Source of the DNA: Hymenobacter roseosalivarius DSM 11622
Lineage (GTDB): Bacteria > Bacteroidota > Bacteroidia > Cytophagales > Hymenobacteraceae
Reading direction: 5' to 3'
NCBI RefSeq assembly: GCF_900176135.1
Contig: NZ_FWWW01000100.1
Location: 28,916-92,915, forward strand
DNA: 64,000 nucleotides
The notes below the pieces were generated by a model. That model made no database searches. It worked only from the letters and a program-made list of their open reading frames with translations, and was not told the origin of the DNA. Below, piece after piece: positions 17,012 through 24,745 of the stretch (its first letter is position 1; each line of letters begins with the position of its first letter). A program made the position numbers and the translations under genes.

Positions 17012-17037
17012 TTTAAAGGAACTTATCTCGCTTTACC

Positions 17038-17964
17038 TCAAGTCTGCCAGTAGGCGTAGCGCCGTACAGATTTCAGGCGCAGATTGCGGCCGTCCCAGGT
17101 TGTTTGGCGAAGCAGAACGTTGGGATATTTTTTGGCAAACCAGTATACATTCTGCTTGTTCGCAGCCAGGGCAACAGTCACGCGCCAGGCCGCCTCGGGG
17201 GTGTCGACAGCAAGGCCCTCCTCTACTTTCAGCTGAGCAGTATAGTAGTTTGGCCGGGCTGCCTTGCTGGTTTGCTGTAGCTCCGTGACCACCAGCTGAA
17301 AGGCTGGCTTGCGGGCAAAGCGCAGACTGCGTAAGGTGTACGGCAACGCGTCCTCAAAAACGGCATCGCGCCGCAGTTGCCGCTCCCCGCTCCCTTGCCC
17401 GTCCCAGTAAGAGTTATAGGTCTGCAGATAATGCAGGCCCTCGTCGGTAATGGCCTTGAACGTATTGCCGCACCACTCCTGGGAGGAGGTGGTCAGCTTG
17501 TGCAGGGCCACGGGCTCATCGCGCCGAAAAAACAGGGACGTGAGGTAGTGGTAAGGGTACTGATCGGTTTCGATGCGGCAAAACTGATTCACCTTCATCA
17601 CCGGAAACAGGTCGGGGCGCTGTAGGGTGTCGGCTTTCACGTCGAACTGGGGCGTAAATTCCTCTTTCACGGTAATCAGAGTGTACTCGAAGCGGCGTAC
17701 TTTATCATACACCACCCGTTCGGCCTCATAGGTTGCTACCTCGGCCAGTCCGTCTTCCCACCATGTGGCCATCGCCCACTGCTGATTGAAGTGAGGTGCC
17801 AGTTTGAGCAACGCGGCATTATCATCCAGCACTAGCTTACTTTTGCCCCCCAAAGCTACTTCCCCATCGGAGGAGGAGCAGGCGGTAAGACCATTGCTTA
17901 AGGCCACGAATCCCAACCCAATTACAAAACGACAGACAGAGTGCATACGAACTAGCTTAATCAA
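17038..17964 (-). CDS. Predicted lipoprotein of the Bacteroidota family often mislabelled 'septum formation inhibitor Maf'
   Basis: 308 residues. The N-terminal signal peptide ends in the lipobox GLTAC (Cys29). The mature protein contains WWEDGLAEVATYEAERVVYD, VKEEFTPQFDVKADT, VMKVNQFCRIETDQYPYHYL and SSQEWCGNTFKAI, blocks I recall from a periplasmic lipoprotein family of Bacteroidota that databases sometimes name after Maf although there is no nucleotide pyrophosphatase motif here. Function is unknown. A start at 17946 (MHSVCRF) is equally possible. It is upstream of nothing obvious; the next gene belongs to the arsenosugar operon. Confidence 0.65.
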   Translation of the reverse strand: MIKLVRMHSVCRFVIGLGFVALSNGLTACSSSDGEVALGGKSKLVLDDNAALLKLAPHFNQQWAMATWWEDGLAEVATYEAERVVYDKVRRFEYTLITVKEEFTPQFDVKADTLQRPDLFPVMKVNQFCRIETDQYPYHYLTSLFFRRDEPVALHKLTTSSQEWCGNTFKAITDEGLHYLQTYNSYWDGQGSGERQLRRDAVFEDALPYTLRSLRFARKPAFQLVVTELQQTSKAARPNYYTAQLKVEEGLAVDTPEAAWRVTVALAANKQNVYWFAKKYPNVLLRQTTWDGRNLRLKSVRRYAYWQT

Positions 17965-18012
17965 GTAGAATGATGCTAGTACGGCGAAACGCCACTGTAG
18001 TGGCTACATAGT

Positions 18013-18639
18013 CTAATTTTCTGTCGCGCGCCACACGGCCAGATCATCGGCTGTATCCACATCGTGCAGCGTAGGCAGGCGTGCGACATGCAGGCCCAGG
18101 CGAGCAGCATCGGCTAGGGTATCGGGCAGGACGGAAGCGGTGCTCCAGGTTTTATTCTGGAACAACTCCTCCTGTAAAGTCTTCATTCCAAGCAAGTAAT
18201 AACCGCCATCGGCCGCTGGCCCGACCACTACGTCGTGGGTTATCAGCAGAGCAAAGGCCTGGTTTAAAAGCTTAGTGGTAAGGCCGGGGCAATCAGTTCC
18301 AATGATTACTACGGAAGCAGCACCAGCTGTAAATGCAAGCGTAAAAGCCAGCTGCATTTTGCCCCCCAGGTCGCTGGGCGGCTGCGGCCGCCAGGCATAG
18401 CCTGGCCATTCAGCGGCTACGGCCTCTGGCGTTAAGGGCAAGCTGACAGGTTGGGGGAGCCACACGGTTTTTTGCCCCCCAAAGCCATCGGCGGCGGCGC
18501 GGGTGCGGGCCAGCAGCTCACGGTATAGGGCTAATGTTGCTTCGTCGCCGATGCTTTGCGCCAGCCGGGTTTTTACCTGCCCCAGCTCTGGCAGGCGGGC
18601 AAAAATGAGCAAATGGCGTTGGTGGAAACTGTTGGCCAC
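18013..18639 (-). CDS. Arsenosugar-cluster glycosyltransferase (DUF2064 / TIGR04282 type)
   Basis: 208 residues. It has the nucleotide-sugar-transferase-like N-terminus LLIFARLPELGQVKTRLAQSIGDEAT and the conserved VVIIGTDCPGLT and VVGPAADGGYYLLGM blocks that define the DUF2064/TIGR04282 family. This family co-occurs with the radical SAM protein ArsS and is proposed to attach the sugar moiety in arsenosugar biosynthesis. It is the last gene of a tight minus-strand operon (15-base gap to the rhodanese gene). The biochemical step is inferred from co-occurrence, not seen directly. Confidence 0.85.
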   Translation of the reverse strand: MANSFHQRHLLIFARLPELGQVKTRLAQSIGDEATLALYRELLARTRAAADGFGGQKTVWLPQPVSLPLTPEAVAAEWPGYAWRPQPPSDLGGKMQLAFTLAFTAGAASVVIIGTDCPGLTTKLLNQAFALLITHDVVVGPAADGGYYLLGMKTLQEELFQNKTWSTASVLPDTLADAARLGLHVARLPTLHDVDTADDLAVWRATEN

Positions 18640-18654
18640 GCGGTATTTTTTTCG

Positions 18655-19191
18655 TTATTGATACACCTGCTCGCCCTGCCGTAGCCACGCACTCCACAGC
18701 ACCGAGTACGGATGAATCTGGCGCGTAGGCCCGGCGGCATTGTACACGAGCCGCCCTTCGTTTACCCACTGAAAAATACCCCCGTACAGATTACGCACGT
18801 CGCTAAAGCCCAGAGCTTTGAGCCGCTCCCCTACCCGCTCACTGCGGTAGCCCACCGAGCAGTAAACTACCACGGTTTGCCCGCGCGATAAGCCGGCGAA
18901 ATCGTTCTTCTCGAAAGAATCAAAATTCACGAATTTAGCCCCCGTCAAGTGGCTGACCTTATATTCAGCGGGGGTGCGAGTATCGAGCAGCAATACCTTC
19001 TTGGGCTTGGCAAGCAGCATATCAGCCAGCGCGGCAGCCTGTATAGTAGGCACCGTTTCGCGGTAAAGCATGCGCAGCATTTCCCGGTACGCCGGACTTA
19101 CCGTTTCCGGCACGGATGCATCCTGCCCGCAAGCCGGCAGCGCCAGCAGCCCCAGAAACATCACTAATATGCGCCACCAATTGCTCATCAT
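18655..19191 (-). CDS. Rhodanese-like lipoprotein in the arsenosugar operon
   Basis: 178 residues. A lipoprotein signal ends at the lipobox LALPAC (Cys21), so the protein should be anchored in a membrane facing the periplasm. The rhodanese domain spans about residues 48-165 with VLLLDTRTPAEYKVSHLTGA and the active-site loop VVYCSVGYRS, where Cys111 is the persulfide-carrying residue. It is placed between arsS and the DUF2064 transferase with gaps of 24 and 15 bases, so it is co-transcribed. A sulfur-transfer role in arsenic/sulfur chemistry is possible but unproven, and a periplasmic location is unexpected for a cytosolic pathway. Confidence 0.85.
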   Translation of the reverse strand: MMSNWWRILVMFLGLLALPACGQDASVPETVSPAYREMLRMLYRETVPTIQAAALADMLLAKPKKVLLLDTRTPAEYKVSHLTGAKFVNFDSFEKNDFAGLSRGQTVVVYCSVGYRSERVGERLKALGFSDVRNLYGGIFQWVNEGRLVYNAAGPTRQIHPYSVLWSAWLRQGEQVYQ

Positions 19192-19215
19192 TACCTCCTG
19201 ATTACAAATTAAATA

Positions 19216-20265
19216 TCAAGCCGTAGCGCCGCCGCAGCTGGAGCCAGCTCCGGCCGTGCAGCCATAGCAGTGCTGATTGATAACAATGGCTCGATCCTGC
19301 AAAGCGGCCGCATCGAAGGAACGAATGTGCTGGGGGGCATTTTGGGCCACGTTCAGGTCGAGCTGCTGATTGAAGTCGCAGTCGTAGAGCTGCCCGTCCC
19401 AGCCGATGGAGAGTGTACTGCGACACATCACATTGGCCGCCGCCACGGGGTTGTACGCGGCCACCAGCTTTTGCATGTAGCTCTCGTAGTTGCCGCTCTC
19501 CAGCAGATAGTCCATAAACCGGCTTATGGGCAGGTTGGTAATGGCCAGCAGGTTGTTGAACACCACTTCATGCTCGCGCAGCAGCCGTTGCTTGAACTCC
19601 CGCTCCAGCCCCACCTGACTACCCGGCAAAAAGGCCCCCGACGGATTATAAACCAAATCCAGCAGCAAGCCGGAGCCTTCCACACCGTAGCCCACCGCGT
19701 TCAGCATGCGCAAGGCCCGGATAGAGCGCCCAAACACCCCTTCACCCCGTTGGGCATCGGTGCGGGCCGCCGAAAAGTGCGGCAGCGACGACACCACCCG
19801 CACGCCATGTTTAGCAAAGAACTCAGGCAGGTCATGGTACTTGGGGTTGGCTACGATGATGGTCAGGTTACAGCGCACGATGGTCTGCCGGCCCAGGGCC
19901 GAAATCTGCTCCACGAACCAGCGAAAATCCGGATTCATTTCCGGGGCTCCGCCCGTTAAGTCAACCACAGGAATCGTCGTCTGAGCCAGCGCATTGAGGC
20001 AAAGCTGCATGGTAGCGCGCGTCATTATCTCGGTGCGGTCGGGGCCGGCATCTACGTGGCAATGGCGGCAGGTCTGGTTGCACATCTTCCCTACGTTCAC
20101 CTGCATAACCGCCAGCTCAGTGGGGCGTAGCGGCAGCAGACCCGATTCGCGCAGCTTGTGGGCAAAGGCAGGCAGCCGGGCACCCGCCGCTTCCGCCTCA
20201 CTCAGCACCGTAAGCTGGTAGCTGGTATCGGCAAGGGCGTGGTGTTGGGCATGCAGTGATTTCAT
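19216..20265 (-). CDS. arsS: Arsenosugar biosynthesis radical SAM protein
   Basis: 349 residues. The radical SAM cluster motif is in NVGKMCNQTCRHCHVDAGP (Cys62, Cys66, Cys69), the exact pattern of ArsS. The C-terminal Cys-rich part contains MCRSTLSIGWDGQLYDCDFN and ends HCYGCTAGAGSSCGG, the terminal motif of this family, which in some species carries selenocysteine; here both final positions are Cys. ArsS is thought to join a 5'-deoxyadenosyl group to dimethylarsenite, giving the arsenosugar precursor. The arsenic methyltransferase ArsM that should act before it is not in this window. Confidence 0.95.
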   Translation of the reverse strand: MKSLHAQHHALADTSYQLTVLSEAEAAGARLPAFAHKLRESGLLPLRPTELAVMQVNVGKMCNQTCRHCHVDAGPDRTEIMTRATMQLCLNALAQTTIPVVDLTGGAPEMNPDFRWFVEQISALGRQTIVRCNLTIIVANPKYHDLPEFFAKHGVRVVSSLPHFSAARTDAQRGEGVFGRSIRALRMLNAVGYGVEGSGLLLDLVYNPSGAFLPGSQVGLEREFKQRLLREHEVVFNNLLAITNLPISRFMDYLLESGNYESYMQKLVAAYNPVAAANVMCRSTLSIGWDGQLYDCDFNQQLDLNVAQNAPQHIRSFDAAALQDRAIVINQHCYGCTAGAGSSCGGATA

Positions 20266-20347
20266 GGGCTAAATGGTTGGCTGGAAGGGCAACCGGGCAA
20301 ATGAATCATCCTAAAAAAAAGAGCTATTCACCCAGTCAACCATTTAA

Positions 20348-20686
20348 TTACATAGACAGTTCTTTGGCTTTGTTCATCATCTGAACGCTGTGTACCAGCG
20401 CCGCGCCGCCCTTGATAGCCACGGCTACGTGTACGGCTTCCATCATTTGCGCCTCGTCGGCACCTTTCTGGAGCGAGTCCGCGGTGTACGCGTCAATGCA
20501 GTAAGGGCACTGCACGGCGTGCGCTACGGCTAAGGCAATAAGCGCCTTTTCCCGCTCGGAGAGGGCGCCTTCTTTAAAAACTTCGCCGTAGTAGTCGAAA
20601 AACTTCCGGCCCATTTCGGGCTGCCAGTCTGAAACGTTACCAAATTTGGCCAAGTCAGCGGGGTTGTAGTACGTTGATTTTTCCAT
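20348..20686 (-). CDS. Arsenosugar-associated carboxymuconolactone decarboxylase-like protein (AhpD fold)
   Basis: 112 residues from the ATG at 20686. The AhpD/CMD motif is AHAVQCPYCIDAYTADS, a CxxC with the downstream His/acid positions of peroxidase-like members, and KGADEAQMMEAVHVAVAIKGGAA follows. This short form is regularly found beside ArsS and is called the arsenosugar biosynthesis-associated peroxidase-like protein. It is the first gene of the minus-strand operon and precedes arsS by 82 bases. A redox role protecting or reducing arsenic intermediates is plausible; not shown. Confidence 0.88.
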   Translation of the reverse strand: MEKSTYYNPADLAKFGNVSDWQPEMGRKFFDYYGEVFKEGALSEREKALIALAVAHAVQCPYCIDAYTADSLQKGADEAQMMEAVHVAVAIKGGAALVHSVQMMNKAKELSM

Positions 20687-20816
20687 GATCGTGAAAGAGG
20701 ACGGGAGGTGAAAGTGTATAGGTAGCAAGGTAAGCGCGGATTAGTAGTTGCCCGCTTCAGAGGTCGCGCTTCTATCAGCCGCAACAGCCAAAAAGCCCCC
20801 CATCGACTATATCAAG

Positions 20817-20867
20817 AAGGACCTACTTACCGAGGCAGTAAATTCTGCTTTCGGTGAATAGGTCCTT
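20817..20867. other. Imperfect hairpin without a U-tract
   Basis: AAGGACCTACTTACCGA faces TCGGTGAATAGGTCCTT across a small inner loop. It lies between the arsenosugar operon start and the end of the anti-sigma gene. With no T-run next to it, it is a poor intrinsic terminator and could be an mRNA-end stabiliser or protein-binding site. Confidence 0.5.
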
Positions 20868-20900
20868 CCGTCTGCTCATTGGCAGCAATGTGAGGTAAGC

Positions 20901-21779
20901 TTAAATATTGCCAACAACCGTCAGAGTCGATAACGTCGGGTTGACGCTGCCACCGGCTGGCTCTACGGTCATGGCAAACGCCTGAGCGCTGGCAATATCT
21001 TTCATCTGCTGAAGACTGTCGCCAGCAGTGGTAGCGGCGGCTAATACTCCCGCATCGACGGGCTTACCATTATCCAGAGCCCACAACTGATACTGCTTAC
21101 CTGTTGGAGGCGCGGGCAAGTTGCGCACATCGAGATATACTGCTTTGGTTTTAGGGTTATACAGTACCCGGGCGCTGGCCGAAGGGGCGGCGGCCGTACC
21201 GGCTAGTGCCACCGTCCGGAAATCGTCGCTGCGTAGTACGTCCAGCTCCTGCTGACGCACCGCCAACGTTCGCTCTGAGGCCTGCATCACGGACGCTACC
21301 CGGCTCTGCTCAGTACGGGCGATGGCCAGATCGGAGGCTGCGTCGCGCCAGCGGGTATACAATACGAAGTTAGCTAAGCCACTAGCCAGCAATAACGCTA
21401 CGGAGGCAGCCAGCATCCAGCGGAAAGCGGGACCAGAGGCGTTGTTGGCCGTTTCGGGCTCCATTGGAGTTAGCTGGCGAACTACCGGCCCGTCAGGTGT
21501 CGCCGTCGTGGGGGGCACAATGCTCCGGGGGGCATTTTGAGCATCTGCCCGGATAGCCGCCTGCCAGCCGGCCAGCACCCGCTCACGCATGGCGGCGGGG
21601 GGCGTTTCGGCGTGCGCTTGGGCATATACGCCAAGTGCCTGCTGCACCTGGTCCAGCTCCCGCGCAATGTCGGCATGAGTCGCGGCCCGCTCTTCCACGG
21701 TCTGGCGCTCCGCCTCGCTCAGCTCGCCCAGGGCGTACTGTTCGAGGATACCTGATTCGATATATTCCTGCGTGTCCAC
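20901..21779 (-). CDS. Anti-sigma factor, RskA family
   Basis: 292 residues. The cytosolic N-terminus (ESGILEQYALGELSEAERQTVEERAATH) is a zinc-less anti-sigma domain, a single transmembrane helix follows at about residues 118-137 (RWMLAASVALLLASGLANFVLY), then a coiled segment and the periplasmic RskA domain (YNPKTKAVYLDVRNLPAPPTGKQYQLWALDNGKPVDAGVL). It binds and holds back the ECF sigma factor encoded two bases upstream and probably releases it on an envelope or oxidative signal. Tight coupling with the sigma gene supports the pairing. Confidence 0.92.
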   Translation of the reverse strand: MDTQEYIESGILEQYALGELSEAERQTVEERAATHADIARELDQVQQALGVYAQAHAETPPAAMRERVLAGWQAAIRADAQNAPRSIVPPTTATPDGPVVRQLTPMEPETANNASGPAFRWMLAASVALLLASGLANFVLYTRWRDAASDLAIARTEQSRVASVMQASERTLAVRQQELDVLRSDDFRTVALAGTAAAPSASARVLYNPKTKAVYLDVRNLPAPPTGKQYQLWALDNGKPVDAGVLAAATTAGDSLQQMKDIASAQAFAMTVEPAGGSVNPTLSTLTVVGNI

Positions 21780-21781
21780 GA

Positions 21782-22339
21782 TTATCGAATCAATTTTGCG
21801 AGTACTTTGATGGCCGCCCGGGCCCGGGTTTTCACCGTCCCGAGCGGCAGGTTGAGTTCGTCTGCCACTTCACTTTGTGTATATCCGCCAAAGTACAGCA
21901 GGTCAATCACTTGCTTCTGCTCAGGGTTGAGTTTTGCGGTTATTTCCTGCACACCGATATGCTCGGGCTGAAACCCGGTTGGGGCAGCCTGACGCAGCGC
22001 GGCGCTGTCCTCCAGCGGCTGTGTGCGACTACCTACGCGGTACTGCCGGGACCGGATTTTATCAATAGCTAAATTCCGACATATATTCACGACCCACGTA
22101 AACAAACGCCCCTTAGAAGCATCATAGGAAGTAAAAGAGTGCCATATCTTCACTAAGCTTTCCTGCAGGACATCTTCCGCTATTTCCTCTTTTTTGACGA
22201 TTCGGAGAATAACCCCGTACAGGGCCGCCGAATACTTGTCATAAAAAACAGTCATAGCCGCCTCTTCGCGGGCGCGCAATCGCTGCACCAGCAACTCCTC
22301 GGGTACAGGTAGTAACGATTCTGGGTGGTTAACAGACAC
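21782..22339 (-). CDS. ECF RNA polymerase sigma factor, SigK-like
   Basis: 185 residues with sigma region 2 (ILRIVKKEEIAEDVLQESLVKIWHSFTSYDASKGRLFTWV in pieces) and region 4 (LNPEQKQVIDLLYFGGYTQSEVADELNLPLGTVKTRARAAIKVL), the helix-turn-helix for -35 recognition. The pairing with an RskA-type anti-sigma two bases downstream matches the SigK/RskA group, which typically controls its own operon. The start chosen is the annotated ATG at 22339 (MSVNHPESLL); the divergent aldehyde dehydrogenase begins 250 bases away. Confidence 0.93.
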   Translation of the reverse strand: MSVNHPESLLPVPEELLVQRLRAREEAAMTVFYDKYSAALYGVILRIVKKEEIAEDVLQESLVKIWHSFTSYDASKGRLFTWVVNICRNLAIDKIRSRQYRVGSRTQPLEDSAALRQAAPTGFQPEHIGVQEITAKLNPEQKQVIDLLYFGGYTQSEVADELNLPLGTVKTRARAAIKVLAKLIR

Positions 22340-22589
22340 TTGGAACAGGCTGAAGGATATGGGGCTTGCTTGGACCCTGAGTCAGCCGCCGAACGAAAGT
22401 AAAGCATAAAGCTTGCATTTCACTTGTCCGGTGGTCGATGGGGACAACTGAGAAACTCGATGCGCTTACCTACACCGCTGGGTTTCCGTGGGTATACTGT
22501 GAATCCACATTTTTGTTTATGCTTTTACCAACTCTAGGCGAGTTGCGTACCGTAAAGCACTTATTCGACTCCTCTCATTCGGTTTACTT

Positions 22590-23990
22590 ATGGCTATTGA
22601 ATCCTTCAATCCTTACACCGGCCGCGTTGAGCGGTGCTTTCGGGCATTTTCCTGGGTTAAAACAGAGCGCATTCTGGCCCAGGCCGCCCGGGAGGCGCTT
22701 ACCTGGCGCACGACCAGCTTTGCCCACCGCGCCGGGCGGATGCACCGCGCCGCCGCCCTGCTCCGTGAGCGCCAGGATGAGCTGGCCCGCCTCATGGCCA
22801 TCGAAATGGGTAAGCCCGTAACTGACGGCCGGGCTGAGGTGGAAAAATGCGCCCTCACCTGCGACTACTACGCCGACCACGCCGAGGAATTTATGCGTGA
22901 TGAGGTGATTGAAACGCAGGCCCAGCGCAGTTTCATCTCGCACGAGCCATTGGGCGTCGTGCTGGCCGTGATGCCCTGGAACTTCCCCTTCTGGCAGGTA
23001 GTACGCTTCGCCGCGCCCGCGCTGATGGCCGGCAACGTAGGATTGCTCAAGCACGCTTCCAACGTGCCCCAGTGCGCGCTGGCGCTGGAAGCCATTTTTC
23101 ATGACGCCGGCTTTCCGCCCGCCACCTTTCGGACCCTGCTCATCAATACTGATTTGGTCGAAAAGCTCATTGCCGACGACCGGCTCAAGGCCGTCACGCT
23201 CACGGGCAGCGAGCTGGCCGGCTCCAAAGTGGCCGCTACGGCCGGGGCTCACATCAAGAAAACCGTGCTGGAGCTGGGCGGCTCCGATGCCTTTATCGTG
23301 CTGGCCGACGCTGACCTGGAGCTGGCCGCCAAAACCGCCGCCCAGGCCCGCATGATCAACGCGGGCCAGAGCTGCATCGCGGCCAAGCGCTTTATCGTGG
23401 AAAAGCCCGTGGTGCGAGAATTTATCAACCAGCTGAAAACCCATTTGCTGGCCTTCCGCACCGGCGACCCACTCGATGAAGCCACCCAGTACGGTCCCCT
23501 CGCCCGCCCCGACCTGGCCGACGACCTGACCAAGCAAGTGGAAGAATCGGTGCGGCGGGGGGCAAAAGTGGAGCTGTATGGGGGCCAGTCGGCACCCGGC
23601 GCTACCTTATTCCGCCCGATGATTCTCTCTCGTGTGAAGCCCGGCCAACCTGCCTACCACGAAGAGCTTTTCGGGCCGGTAGCACTCATTCTGGAAGCCC
23701 GCGACGCCGACGACGCCATTCGTCTGGCCAATGACTCGCCCTTTGGTCTGGGTGGCGCCATCTGGACCCGCGACGTGAAGCGCGGGAAAGAGCTGGCCCG
23801 TCGCGTGGAGGCGGGGGCCGTTTTTGTGAATTCCATGGTAAAGTCCTCCCCTGAAATGCCTTTTGGGGGCATCAAGAAGTCGGGCTACGGGCGGGAATTA
23901 TCGTACCTGGGCATCCGGGAATTTGTCAATCAGAAAAGTATCTGGATTGCCGGGGAAGCGCTGCTGAAGGATGGCAAGAAAACGGAGTAA
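22590..23990 (+). CDS. NAD(P)-dependent aldehyde dehydrogenase, succinate-semialdehyde type
   Basis: 466 residues, the usual length for the short SSADH (Sad/GabD-like) group. MPWNFPFWQVVRFAAPALMAGN is the conserved oxyanion/cofactor region, the general base Glu is in LELGGSDAFIV, and the catalytic nucleophile Cys262 is in NAGQSCIAAKRF. The C-terminal EMPFGGIKKSGYGRELSYLGI motif is also typical. It oxidises succinate semialdehyde or related aldehydes to acids in the cytosol. It stands alone with no gabT or gabP beside it, so GABA degradation is only a possibility. Confidence 0.92.
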   Translation: MAIESFNPYTGRVERCFRAFSWVKTERILAQAAREALTWRTTSFAHRAGRMHRAAALLRERQDELARLMAIEMGKPVTDGRAEVEKCALTCDYYADHAEEFMRDEVIETQAQRSFISHEPLGVVLAVMPWNFPFWQVVRFAAPALMAGNVGLLKHASNVPQCALALEAIFHDAGFPPATFRTLLINTDLVEKLIADDRLKAVTLTGSELAGSKVAATAGAHIKKTVLELGGSDAFIVLADADLELAAKTAAQARMINAGQSCIAAKRFIVEKPVVREFINQLKTHLLAFRTGDPLDEATQYGPLARPDLADDLTKQVEESVRRGAKVELYGGQSAPGATLFRPMILSRVKPGQPAYHEELFGPVALILEARDADDAIRLANDSPFGLGGAIWTRDVKRGKELARRVEAGAVFVNSMVKSSPEMPFGGIKKSGYGRELSYLGIREFVNQKSIWIAGEALLKDGKKTE

Positions 23991-24028
23991 CAAAACGCCA
24001 GCCTCGCTCTCAGTGAGCCTACGCACGG

Positions 24029-24190
24029 TAGAGACGCGTATTGGCTTGGCCGACCCTCGGTTCGCGTTTCCTTAGCTGAGGTTGTTTGCCCTGTCATCCT
24101 GAGCAGAGCGAAGGACCTTCTCTCGTCAGCACGAGTCGTAACAACATCATGTTCAAACGGAAGAAGGTCCTTCGCCCTGTTCAGGATGAC
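24029..24190. repeat. Composite repeat: TAGAGACGCGTATT arm plus GAGCAGAGCGAAG inverted pair
   Basis: Bases 24029-24075 carry TAGAGACGCGTATTGGCTTG and a CGACC...GGTTCGCG partner also seen at 31800-31835. Directly after it, GTCATCCTGAGCAGAGCGAA (24092 on) pairs with GAAGGTCCTTCGCCCTGTTC...GGATGAC (to 24190). Two dispersed repeat families are therefore joined in the 278-base gap behind the aldehyde dehydrogenase gene. No coding potential is seen. Confidence 0.7.
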
Positions 24191-24268
24191 AGCCGATTAT
24201 CCTTCACTCCAGAGTCGCAACTATGCGCCTCTACGCCGTATTGCTTCCTCAAACCGTTCTTCGGCTTC

Positions 24269-24625
24269 TTACGCCGTCTGGGGTTTAAAATACCGCAGCC
24301 GCGTGAGCATTGTCTGTACTTCTTCCTCGGTGAAAAGCATGTCGCACTCCAGTAGATGGCCCTGGCAGTAGGAGACGAAGAAAGGCGCATCTTTTTCATT
24401 CATCAACTTGCGGGCTACCGGGTTTTCGTCGGCATTAAGGCGCAAAAACCGAATGGCGTCGAACTGCTCCTGGCTGGCAAACTCAGCAAAGGACGGAGCC
24501 AGCCGCTCACAAATTACGCAGTCGGGCGCGGTGAACTTGGCAAACACTTTCAGGTGCTGATGAACGAGGCGACGCAGGCCTTCGTCGTTGGTGTCCAGAA
24601 CTTGTAGGCGAGTAGAATCACTCAT
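24269..24625 (-). CDS. Thioredoxin-family protein with CVIC active site
   Basis: 118 residues from the ATG at 24625. The thioredoxin-like fold shows KVFAKFTAPDCVICERLAPSF, a C-V-I-C redox motif in place of CGPC, and KDAPFFVSYCQGH where the cis-proline sits. The unusual dipeptide between the cysteines should give a different redox potential from classical thioredoxin. The central LNADENP is as in thioredoxins. It probably acts in the cytosol on thiol/disulfide exchange. The neighbouring DUF885 peptidase is co-directional but 120 bases away. Confidence 0.82.
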   Translation of the reverse strand: MSDSTRLQVLDTNDEGLRRLVHQHLKVFAKFTAPDCVICERLAPSFAEFASQEQFDAIRFLRLNADENPVARKLMNEKDAPFFVSYCQGHLLECDMLFTEEEVQTMLTRLRYFKPQTA

Positions 24626-24745
24626 GGGGACAATAGAAAAGCAACTGAATGGCTGACGAAATTCAGCATTGTTCGCTGACAAGAAAGTCACGCCAATAAT
24701 TCCCAATTGGCGCTGCTCCTTGCTATATTACTATACTTCAACCAC

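Noticed and set aside
22584..23537. Minus-strand frame opposite the aldehyde dehydrogenase
   Set aside because: Shadow of a clear ALDH gene with catalytic Cys and Glu.
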